From an uncultured Spirochaetaceae bacterium (GTDB lineage Bacteria > Spirochaetota > Spirochaetia > Sphaerochaetales > Sphaerochaetaceae): DNA of 64,000 bases. The notes beneath the pieces are model-generated. The model was not told where the DNA came from. It saw only the letters and a list, made by a program, of their open reading frames with translations, and searched no databases. A program made the translations under genes and the position numbers. The stretch spans positions 62,001-126,000 of the forward strand of contig CALXKJ010000005.1 of assembly GCA_944388955.1 (NCBI GenBank), read 5' to 3'. Position 1 is the stretch's first letter. Each line of letters starts with the position of its first letter. Shown piece by piece: positions 41,871-49,599 of the stretch.

Positions 41871-41975
41871 TCAGCAGCAGATACCTGGCTATGAACGCCG
41901 CCCAACCCCGTCAGGGCAGGAATGCAGCAGCGGTAAGCGGAATGTTTATGAGACCAGGAGCATTTGCTGCTGTTT
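41871..41975 (+). ncRNA. ffs: Signal recognition particle RNA (small 4.5S type)
   Basis: Domain IV is clear: GTCAGG, then GCA-GGAA-TGC with a GNRA-type tetraloop, then AGCAGC, the asymmetric-loop sequences that bind Ffh. The ends pair (CAGCAGCA at 41872 with TGCTGCTG ending at 41972), giving a hairpin of about 102 nt that runs straight into a T-run. No Alu domain. It starts 2 nt after tRNA-Ser(GGA), so it is probably co-transcribed and processed. Confidence 0.92.
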
Positions 41976-41987
41976 TTCTTTAAAGAC

Positions 41988-42430
41988 ATGAGTGAAAGCA
42001 AAACCAATCATTTTATATTGCGTCTTGTGATACTATGCATCGGCCTTGGCATCATGGGTTTTGTGTGGAGTTCTCTATCCTCGCCTTACTAAGCACCTCA
42101 TAGATATAGCTTTCCCCGTACTCTCTGAATAACATCATCATCTTATCCTGAGCAGTTATTGTTTTGCTTTATAGTAGTCATACTCGTTGCTCTTGACATC
42201 TCAGTTGAAGTTATGGCTGGCCTTGTGATAGTTACGTGAAAAGGAATGGTACTTACAATAAGCAAAGTGACAGGCATAAATTCTGTAACATGAAAGTGTG
42301 CTTCGATGTAACACTTGGCATCATGGCGACAGCACTCTCTTTCATATTCCTCAAACATCTTGATGGAATAAGAGAAGGCACATTCTTGCAGCACTTCTTG
42401 TCGGGCAGACAACAAAGATTACAAACAAGC
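41988..42430 (+). pseudogene. Decayed YczE/YitT-like membrane protein gene
   Basis: The first frame (ATG 41988) reads FILRLVILCIGLGIMGF and then stops after 34 codons. A shifted frame continues VEFSILALLSTS, resembling the family's GVALSxxADLGTSPIS, with stops. Near 42291-42400 a third stretch reads FDVTLGIMATALSFIFLKHLDGIREGT, matching the FD.TL...LSl.FlG.l.GvREGT end of these proteins. The pieces are in family order but out of frame, so the gene is broken by several indels. It explains most of the 500-bp gap before the surface-protein operon. Confidence 0.7.
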
Positions 42431-42506
42431 TTACAGATTCACTACTTGGAAAGAAAATATTCCGTTGAACGACCAGTATTTACATGTAGTTATTTCAAAT
42501 TAACTA

Positions 42507-43304
42507 TCAAACAGTTACGGTAATCAATTCTCCACTGCTCAGCGATCCAGATATAGTAGTAATTGCACCAGAAGCAATAACCACATCATTTAAAATATAC
42601 TGCCCTTTTAATACTTCATCTTCATAAATCAAAAAACTGCACGCATATACACCCGCCACAAACTCAACTGGATTCTCACCAGAAGAGATGAAACAATCAG
42701 TAAAGTTTCCGTTTTGACTGCTTAATGTTGCCTTATAACTTTCAATTTCATTCTCAAGTGAAATTCCAATCTTTATATTACTCGGAGTACTACCATAAGG
42801 TGTATAAACAAGATCATTTAAAATTACTCTTCCTGTAGCAATTTGAGGATTTACAGTAATTCCCACTGTGTTGTGTCCAGAACAAAGGACAACATCCGTC
42901 TTTTTTCCTTTGTATAAAATATCCGTTTTATCTGCTTCGCGATATGCGCTCAAAGTAAATGTCCAAGTACCAAGAGAAAAACCACCTACTTCATTTCCAT
43001 CAAGCCCCTGACTAGGATTACCATCACTATCAGTTTTTACAGGAATCTCGTCCAGAGTTTCTCCGCAGGAGCCATAACTATCCGTTTTTTCTGCTGTATA
43101 GAACCAATACAGTGATGAGAAATCATATGCGTCTATAGTATGTTCAAGACTTCTGGTTTGAATGCTATTTTGAGAGAATGAAACACGGGCAACGGCATCT
43201 ACATCTTCATTGGCATCAATCGAATCCGAACATGAAATGAAAAGTGTCAAAAATAAAGCACAAAGAACAAAGTCTGCTATCAATAATACCTTTTTAACAC
43301 TCAT
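42507..43304 (-). CDS. Surface lipoprotein, short paralogue
   Basis: 265 aa. Signal peptide with lipobox LFISC; mature part begins SDSID. The first 150 residues are clearly related to the N-terminus of the 1084-aa lipoprotein upstream in the operon (shared TRSLE, LYWFYTAEK, GS.GET, FTL.AY and NTVGITVNPQ blocks). The rest looks all-beta. Start at ATG 43304 with AAGGAG SD. It is the last gene of the operon, 131 nt after the previous one, with a hairpin at 43392-43420 between. Function unknown; surface exposure inferred. Confidence 0.78.
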   Translation of the reverse strand: MSVKKVLLIADFVLCALFLTLFISCSDSIDANEDVDAVARVSFSQNSIQTRSLEHTIDAYDFSSLYWFYTAEKTDSYGSCGETLDEIPVKTDSDGNPSQGLDGNEVGGFSLGTWTFTLSAYREADKTDILYKGKKTDVVLCSGHNTVGITVNPQIATGRVILNDLVYTPYGSTPSNIKIGISLENEIESYKATLSSQNGNFTDCFISSGENPVEFVAGVYACSFLIYEDEVLKGQYILNDVVIASGAITTISGSLSSGELITVTV

Positions 43305-43391
43305 CTTACTCTCCTTCTTATGAGGAATTTTTCTCTGTTCAAAAGCTTGCGTCTGAACAGGTTGCCTATTTTTCACAAAAATCTAATGTAC

Positions 43392-43420
43392 GGCGTATGA
43401 GGAAACTGACCTCATACGCC
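43392..43420 (-). terminator. Perfect hairpin between the two lipoprotein paralogues
   Basis: GGCGTATGAGG (43392-43402) pairs over 11 bp with CCTCATACGCC (43410-43420); on the minus strand a TTTTT lies about 10 nt further. Probably a partial terminator limiting the last gene. Confidence 0.6.
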
Positions 43421-43435
43421 ACCAATGAAGTAGGA

Positions 43436-46400
43436 TTAATTCTGCAAAGCATAAGCAGAGCCGTCTACGTTATAAAGATTGTATCCACCATTATTTTCAA
43501 CAGATGGTTGTCCACCCGGATAATTTGATTGTGTATCAACAACAATTTCGCATCCAGCTTTAATCTGCACTTTGGAATCTCCGACTTGCCCTACAGAATC
43601 ACCTGTACAATTAAATGCTGCATCTTTATTTGCAATAAGGGTACCACATCTAGCAAGAATACCTACACCATCAGTAATATTGAAAGATCCTCCATTCAAT
43701 ATAACTTTTCCCGAATTACCCATATTGATGCCACAAGCTATCCATCCTGCTGTTTCTGTGCTTCCATAGAAAGATCCTCCATTTACCGTAAGCTCATACG
43801 GATAAGGAGTAAATTCATCGCCGCCAAAAACAAAAATTACCGCATTATCAGTTGAAGTAAAACTTCCATCTTCAATTGTAATATTAGCTCTGCCTTCTAT
43901 TTGAATACACGGTCCTGTACTCTCGAGTTCACCAGACTTGAACTCTATAGAAGAAGCAACATCATCACCTTCCGCCAAAATGCTATACCAAGAATTATTG
44001 ACATATTTTCCACCATCAACAACAAGCGCACCGCCTGCATAAACTTGGAAAACACCATATTGACCATTTGAAGTAACTGTTCCTTCACCTGTAATCTTCA
44101 ATGAGCCTTTTACATTGAATCGATACATATTCCCCGATTTAAAAGTGAGATTGTGCCCATCTTTTTCCAAATGAACAATTGCACCTTCATTTATAGTTAT
44201 GGAAACAGTATTTGTAATGTCATTACCTAGCTTATAGAATACCTCATCACTATTCTGCTCTGAGATCATTTTAAGTTGCGATGTCGTACTAATTATATAC
44301 GGGTCGGACTCTGTTCCACTACCACTATCAAATGTTTCATCAAATACTACCCTGAATGGAACTACTTCATCATCTCCATCGCTATTTTCACGGGTAAGAT
44401 AGCCTGCAGCAATATATCTATCACTGATATAACTATAAGCACCTCCTGAAGCAAAAGCTAAACAGTTTTGAGTAGAAATAGTTCCTGAGAATTTCCCTCC
44501 CGTTACACTAAGATTTATAGAAGAAGAAGGCTCATTTTCAACAATATTCTTCTCATACAAAGCCTGCTTCCCGGAGAAAGAACCTCCGCTAATTGTTAAA
44601 TTTATCTCAGGCTTATATGTATGCTGAGAAACAGCAATTGCAGCTCCATTAACTGTGTTGCCATCTTCGGCACTTTCTGGATACGTTTCAAATTTTCCTT
44701 TTGCGATAAAAGTACCATCTGATATAGTTACATCACCGCCCCTGATCTCAACACCTGTCTCACCTTCAAAATTACCACCTGAAATCTTAAGTGTGCCAAC
44801 CTGCGGATGAAATAATGCAGGGCCCATTGCACTTATAAAATTACCATCGTTAATTTCTATATAAGTATCTGATTTCAATCCTAAATGTGCATTCCCAGCA
44901 ATCGGAAAAGCATCAGATTTGAACGTTCCTCCATTGATAATCAGAGACTCAATCTCTCCACCGGCATTATCTGGATAAACGACAATGCATGAATAAACTG
45001 GTGCTCCTGTTGAAACATCAATAGTACCTGTTTTCTCCATGCTAGAATCTTCTATAGTGAGTTTACCATCATCTTTGACAATTAAAACACCGCTTTCACT
45101 AATATAATCTTCGGGGACGGTTATCATATGTCCTGCAAGGTCTAATGTGATTGACTTTCCTTTGATAGGTATGCCGGTGCCCTTACCTTCCGCATTTGTT
45201 CCGGTATAAAGAATATCGCCAATAAGTTTGATTTCATCCCCATCTGTGGCATCAGAAATTGCAGTTTGCAGATCTGTGTACCATCTGTCATGTGTTTCGT
45301 TTCTTACAACACTTTGCGTGGTTACATAAAAAGATGAGAAGTGGTTTGTTGTGAATTTAAGTTCACCTGTTTCATTGTCATATGAAACAATCTCATGGTT
45401 GTAAGTAACATCACCAGCCTGTGCACCATTCTCAATAATATTTCCAGCAGCATCTACATAGACAAGTCTAATCTTACTATTTGAAACAATATCCTCGCCA
45501 AGACCCGGCTGAATATAGGTTATAATAGTTATTTCTTCATTGAATGTTTCAACTTGGGATGTTGTTGGCCCTTGTTCTCCATCTGTTGTTGTATATAGAG
45601 ACATATCAATATTCGCAACAGCTGTGAAATCTTCTGCTTCTTTTTCAGAGATACCTTCAAACTTAGAAGCGGACTTTTGACCTGAAGAAACTTCAACAAT
45701 CAACTGATGTGTGCCATCTCCAAGGTTATTGCTACCAAAATCAACAGCTGTTGTTTTTTCTTCTGCTGGAGCAGCGTTAACTGTTACGGTAGAGCTTGTC
45801 TGAGATTCAAAAACTTCTGTTGCTACCTGATCATTGACACTTGATTCACCTTTGAAGTCAACCATAGCATCTGGAGTTTCGAGAAGATCTCCAGAAATCA
45901 CGGTTTTTCCATTGCCGAAAATGTTGAGAGAGAACTCATTCTTTGCAACAACTGAATTCTCAGAATATTCGCCGATATATGCCTCTACTACACATGTATA
46001 TGTACTTATAGGAATAGAAGATGTTGTGACACCTTCTGGTGTACCCACAATAAGATCCCCTAAATTAAGAACGAAGCGGCCTTCATCATTCCTATCGCTA
46101 ACCGTTATGTTGATTATATATTCAGCTCCAGTTGTACCTTTAAGAGTTAGCTTGATTGTCGGCTTACCTGTTGCTCCCGTATCAGATGAATTCTTCCAGC
46201 TGAAATAAGCATCCTTTAGTGAAAGCGTACCTGTATTACCTTGAGGCTGAACGGTAACAGTGACTGTATTGTCGCCCCCTTTAAGGATTACATTGCTGTT
46301 TACACCTTGATATACAAGATTTTCCTCGTTTGCACCTGATTCCGAGTATGCATACAGAGTGAATTTCCAAGCGCCCTGAGAAAAAGGACCAACTTTTCCA

Positions 46401-46690
46401 GCAAGACCCGAGGTATTATCGTTATTTACTGCTGTCTGTTCCGTTGTCTCTCCTGATGATCCAAAGTCATCAAGCTTTTCAGCCGTATAATACCAATAAA
46501 GTTCATCAAACCCTGTCATTTCATAACTCGGTTCAAGCGACCTTGTTTTTGAATTATTGAAACTGACATATGCTGTTGCTTCGCCATTTCCGCCCAGTTC
46601 TCCTATTTTATCGGAGCACGAAACGAAAATACTCAAGAAAATTGCAATCATGCAGAATGCAATCAAAAGTTTCTTTTTCTTATTCTCCAT
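43436..46690 (-). CDS. Large surface lipoprotein with beta-helix-type repeats
   Basis: 1084 aa. Lipobox FVSC near residue 25, then an N-terminal domain shared with the short paralogue, an all-beta middle region (about 200-470) and, from about 490 onward, many turns of the form GG(T/S/N)F in a parallel beta-helix pattern (INGGTFKSD, ISGGNFEG, ISDGTFIA, ISGGSFSGK, VNGGSFYGS). Such helices serve as adhesins or glycan-binding stalks. SD sequence GGGGAGGAG before the ATG. Third gene of the operon. I find no catalytic motif, so an adhesive or structural role is inferred. Confidence 0.82.
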   Translation of the reverse strand: MENKKKKLLIAFCMIAIFLSIFVSCSDKIGELGGNGEATAYVSFNNSKTRSLEPSYEMTGFDELYWYYTAEKLDDFGSSGETTEQTAVNNDNTSGLAGKVGPFSQGAWKFTLYAYSESGANEENLVYQGVNSNVILKGGDNTVTVTVQPQGNTGTLSLKDAYFSWKNSSDTGATGKPTIKLTLKGTTGAEYIINITVSDRNDEGRFVLNLGDLIVGTPEGVTTSSIPISTYTCVVEAYIGEYSENSVVAKNEFSLNIFGNGKTVISGDLLETPDAMVDFKGESSVNDQVATEVFESQTSSTVTVNAAPAEEKTTAVDFGSNNLGDGTHQLIVEVSSGQKSASKFEGISEKEAEDFTAVANIDMSLYTTTDGEQGPTTSQVETFNEEITIITYIQPGLGEDIVSNSKIRLVYVDAAGNIIENGAQAGDVTYNHEIVSYDNETGELKFTTNHFSSFYVTTQSVVRNETHDRWYTDLQTAISDATDGDEIKLIGDILYTGTNAEGKGTGIPIKGKSITLDLAGHMITVPEDYISESGVLIVKDDGKLTIEDSSMEKTGTIDVSTGAPVYSCIVVYPDNAGGEIESLIINGGTFKSDAFPIAGNAHLGLKSDTYIEINDGNFISAMGPALFHPQVGTLKISGGNFEGETGVEIRGGDVTISDGTFIAKGKFETYPESAEDGNTVNGAAIAVSQHTYKPEINLTISGGSFSGKQALYEKNIVENEPSSSINLSVTGGKFSGTISTQNCLAFASGGAYSYISDRYIAAGYLTRENSDGDDEVVPFRVVFDETFDSGSGTESDPYIISTTSQLKMISEQNSDEVFYKLGNDITNTVSITINEGAIVHLEKDGHNLTFKSGNMYRFNVKGSLKITGEGTVTSNGQYGVFQVYAGGALVVDGGKYVNNSWYSILAEGDDVASSIEFKSGELESTGPCIQIEGRANITIEDGSFTSTDNAVIFVFGGDEFTPYPYELTVNGGSFYGSTETAGWIACGINMGNSGKVILNGGSFNITDGVGILARCGTLIANKDAAFNCTGDSVGQVGDSKVQIKAGCEIVVDTQSNYPGGQPSVENNGGYNLYNVDGSAYALQN

Positions 46691-46748
46691 TGTAATCTCC
46701 TCCCCACTAGAAGGGTTATCTTATGCCTGCAAACAAGCAGGTTTTCTT

Positions 46749-48209
46749 TTATGCAGAAACCTGAACATACCAAGTAACAGTAGTTCCATCTGTTTTTGTG
46801 AGAGTGCACATTATGAGCAAATCAGCATCAACAGAAGAATTGAGCGTTACTTCAATAGGCCCGAATCCAATATCTGATGAGGAACAGATTTCCTCGCCTT
46901 TGTAATTCGTCCATATACAGCTTGAATACTCAGACTTAGCACCTTCACTGATTCCCAGTTTCCAAGAATTTGCAGTAAGACGCGTTACTTCTATATCTCC
47001 ATAAACGAGACTTACATCAAAAACTCCACTGAATGGTGGCTGTTCGGAATTCGTGTACTCACATTTTGAACATGAAATATCGACAGATACTTTATTCCCA
47101 TCTGAAGAGAACACATACCACCAATCATGCTCTTCGTATTCCGTCTGCTCATCGCACCTTATACATTCTTTCCAATGATGAGTTTCATTGTTTGCATATT
47201 CTGTTTTCCATTCGTGATTTAATTTTGCAAGGATGGTCTCGTTCTCAGTGATTTTTTTGTCTGCTTGTGCGTCAATATAGCAATTTCCGCAGACAGAGCA
47301 TTTCCAATACTCAATATTTCCATCCTCTGTACAGGTTGGCTCTATTTTTTCAAAATGCACGAGCCTATGAGTTACATGATTATCTGTCTCTTTATAACCA
47401 CAAATTGTACAGCTTCGTTCCCAACAAGTACCACAATCTGCCCATTCACCGGGTTCATGCTTTGACTTTTCTATTTCGTTATTACATACTGGACACCGCT
47501 TCCAATGAGATAAAGCATCGGACTCCCAGTTTCCGGTATATACGTGGTCACTCAACGGTCTGCTAATTGATTCTAGATTTGTCTCATTAATGCCTGCTGC
47601 ATCAAGATAAAGCTTACCGCAGAATTCCGCAGTGCATTCATAATAAGCTTCATGTCCTTGAACTAAGCATGTGGAATTTACCTCTTCATGGAAAGTAAGA
47701 GTATGCTTCTCAAATACTGCTATTATCTTTGCATTATAAGGATCAACAGTATCACCAGGATTAATCTCACTTTCTCCCGCAAACCAGCCAACGAAATGCT
47801 GGCCAAGTGGAGCTTGTGGTGCAGGAAGATCAGGCCATACGGCGCCTTCACAAACATCTGTTAGTTCTATCTTCGCAAGATTCGGAGAATTGCTTAAAGC
47901 ACCTTCTTTTATCGTTACAGCTGCTGGAATGTAGAGGGCTGTAAGCTTTTCTGCATCTTCTGGGTTCTGGAAACCTGTGAATGCTGTTACTGGCTTTGCT
48001 TCTCCATTTATCATGACTTCACTTGGTATGGAGATGAAGCTTACATCCGCACCTTCTACTACAGATACAGCTACCTCATTTTCTTCTTCCGTGAATTCGA
48101 GATATGGGTATATGAAAATGTTCACATGGCTGTTCTGCCCATCCATCAATGGATTACTGCAAGAGAGAAGCATCAGAACAGCAAGTAGTACAGGTAAGAG
48201 TCTTTTCAT
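46749..48209 (-). CDS. Surface lipoprotein with Cys-rich repeats
   Basis: 486 aa. Lipobox LMLLSC. The N-terminus has a leucine-rich BspA-like stretch (LTALYIPAAVTIKEGALSNSPNLAKIEL) and a GWF.G repeat-type segment, followed by repeats of a small module with CxxC pairs and Trp/His (HWKRCPVCNNEIEKSKHE, RSCTICGYKETDNH, YWKCSVCGNCYID, HHWKECIRCDEQTEYEEHDW), like those of surface proteins of gut Firmicutes. A compact C-terminal beta domain closes it. Its start lies 8 nt after the barrel gene stop. Metal binding is possible but not shown. Confidence 0.78.
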   Translation of the reverse strand: MKRLLPVLLAVLMLLSCSNPLMDGQNSHVNIFIYPYLEFTEEENEVAVSVVEGADVSFISIPSEVMINGEAKPVTAFTGFQNPEDAEKLTALYIPAAVTIKEGALSNSPNLAKIELTDVCEGAVWPDLPAPQAPLGQHFVGWFAGESEINPGDTVDPYNAKIIAVFEKHTLTFHEEVNSTCLVQGHEAYYECTAEFCGKLYLDAAGINETNLESISRPLSDHVYTGNWESDALSHWKRCPVCNNEIEKSKHEPGEWADCGTCWERSCTICGYKETDNHVTHRLVHFEKIEPTCTEDGNIEYWKCSVCGNCYIDAQADKKITENETILAKLNHEWKTEYANNETHHWKECIRCDEQTEYEEHDWWYVFSSDGNKVSVDISCSKCEYTNSEQPPFSGVFDVSLVYGDIEVTRLTANSWKLGISEGAKSEYSSCIWTNYKGEEICSSSDIGFGPIEVTLNSSVDADLLIMCTLTKTDGTTVTWYVQVSA

Positions 48210-48217
48210 AATCTGCC

Positions 48218-49249
48218 TCAGAATCTTGTCTCAAAGGTGAGAGCGACAGTATCGAGAAGATATGTCATGCTTTTATAAAGAGAATCTTCATTATCGAGAT
48301 AGCTTGCTGTGACACCTGTCTGTATTCCGATAATGAAATTATCCGTGATTGCATAATCGAGTCCGATACGGGCACCGAGGATTGACGAGATATCCATATA
48401 GCCCGCGTTGAAACTGAAAAGCGCACCGCTGAATAGACCAGCGTTAAGGCTGAAATCACTGAATCTGACAATTTTTACATCTAAACCAAGGTATGCTTCC
48501 GCGAAATGTACACGATTTGCATCCGGAATGACAGTCTCTTTCTTATCAGTGAAAGCATAGCTTCCTCCGATATAAAGCCTGAGATTGTCTATTACATACC
48601 AGCCGATTTCCAGATCCGCAGATAATCCATACTTTGATATAGTCAAAGCCTTTGAGCTTGCTGTTCCATGTCCATTGAAGAAATCGAAGAAGCCAAATGT
48701 CAGAGGAGAAAAGGCCGCTCTTATAGAGAATGGATTGCTTTTTCTTACATTTGTATCAACGTTTACAGAGTATGGAATGATTGTTTTTTCCTCTGTTTCT
48801 GACCAGTTTGTGCCATCATCAGAGAACTGAAGTGCAAACTTCAGAGGTTTTCCGCTCTCGATATTCCTCAGGACAAACTTTTCATTCCCACTGCTTTCCG
48901 TCCATTCGCTGTCATTTATCATGTAGCGCACGAATTGGGCATCGCTTGCCGGTGTCCATGATATATCAACAAAGGAAGCTGTGGATGAAAGAGATGAATG
49001 TCCTGCATTCTGCCATGCTTCTCCATCTTCCGAGTATTGCAAGCTGAAATTCGCGTCATTGTTTATGTTACAGGTTGTTACCGATGATGCATTTCCTATT
49101 GAAATCCAGCTGTCACCATCAGAGAGGCTATAACGGTAATACCCTTCTTCAGGCTCCCAGTACCACGTCGCGTTTATATCAGCAGCGAATGCATATGATA
49201 TAACAGAAAGAAGCACTGCAATAAACAGGCATCCTGCTCTCCTAAACAT
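48218..49249 (-). CDS. Outer-membrane beta-barrel protein
   Basis: 343 aa. Signal peptide ends SYAFA-ADI. Residues about 20-160 contain fibronectin-like or dystroglycan-like beta repeats (YRYSLSDGDSWISIG, LQYSEDGEAW, LQFSDDGTNW). Residues about 170-343 alternate amphipathic strands ending in ...LDTVALTFETRF; a C-terminal Phe is the BAM recognition signal. First gene of the surface operon. Start at ATG 49249 behind GAGGGG. Expression is governed by a promoter with a G9 tract in its spacer (49328-49356). Confidence 0.82.
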   Translation of the reverse strand: MFRRAGCLFIAVLLSVISYAFAADINATWYWEPEEGYYRYSLSDGDSWISIGNASSVTTCNINNDANFSLQYSEDGEAWQNAGHSSLSSTASFVDISWTPASDAQFVRYMINDSEWTESSGNEKFVLRNIESGKPLKFALQFSDDGTNWSETEEKTIIPYSVNVDTNVRKSNPFSIRAAFSPLTFGFFDFFNGHGTASSKALTISKYGLSADLEIGWYVIDNLRLYIGGSYAFTDKKETVIPDANRVHFAEAYLGLDVKIVRFSDFSLNAGLFSGALFSFNAGYMDISSILGARIGLDYAITDNFIIGIQTGVTASYLDNEDSLYKSMTYLLDTVALTFETRF

Positions 49250-49327
49250 AAAATCCCCTCCATCACCTTCAACATTTTTCATCGGGAATGAAAAAGACAG
49301 CATTCGAGATGAGAAATGTACATAATC

Positions 49328-49356
49328 ATGCTACCCCCCCCCGTCAGAGCTGTCAA
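49328..49356 (-). promoter_or_regulatory. Phase-variable-type promoter: G9 tract in the -35/-10 spacer
   Basis: Minus strand: TTGACA (49351-49356), then a spacer of exactly 17 nt whose last 9 nt are G (C9 on the plus strand, 49334-49342), then TAGCAT (49328-49333). Gain or loss of G by slippage would move the -35 and -10 away from optimal spacing. At G9 the promoter is in its best configuration. The transcript start would lie about 75 nt before the barrel gene ATG. Confidence 0.82.
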
Positions 49357-49554
49357 CTTTTTTAAGGGCTGCTGGAAGCAATTTGAATAAAAAACAGATG
49401 CACACTTATGGACAGATTTTGTATGTTCTCGGATTCATCCGACAGTATTTTCATTATTTATGGTCAGTAATTTTAGGTATTGTTCATAAAGTATCCATCT
49501 CACGGCATCTTGTCTTTTCTCTGTCACTTTGAGTCTCTTATATCTATCGTCTTT

Positions 49555-49577
49555 CAGGAGGTGCCATAATAAGATAT
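49555..49577 (+). promoter_or_regulatory. dnaX promoter (tentative)
   Basis: TATAAT just upstream of GGAGGATTGGATG, with TTTCAG about 17 nt before it as a weak -35. Confidence 0.5.
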
Positions 49578-49599
49578 AATCGCGTAAGCGGAGGATTGG

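Noticed and set aside
46708-46750. Hairpin CCTGC/GCAGG as a terminator inside the surface operon
   Set aside because: T-run is on the plus-strand side only; on the coding (minus) strand it lacks a T tail.
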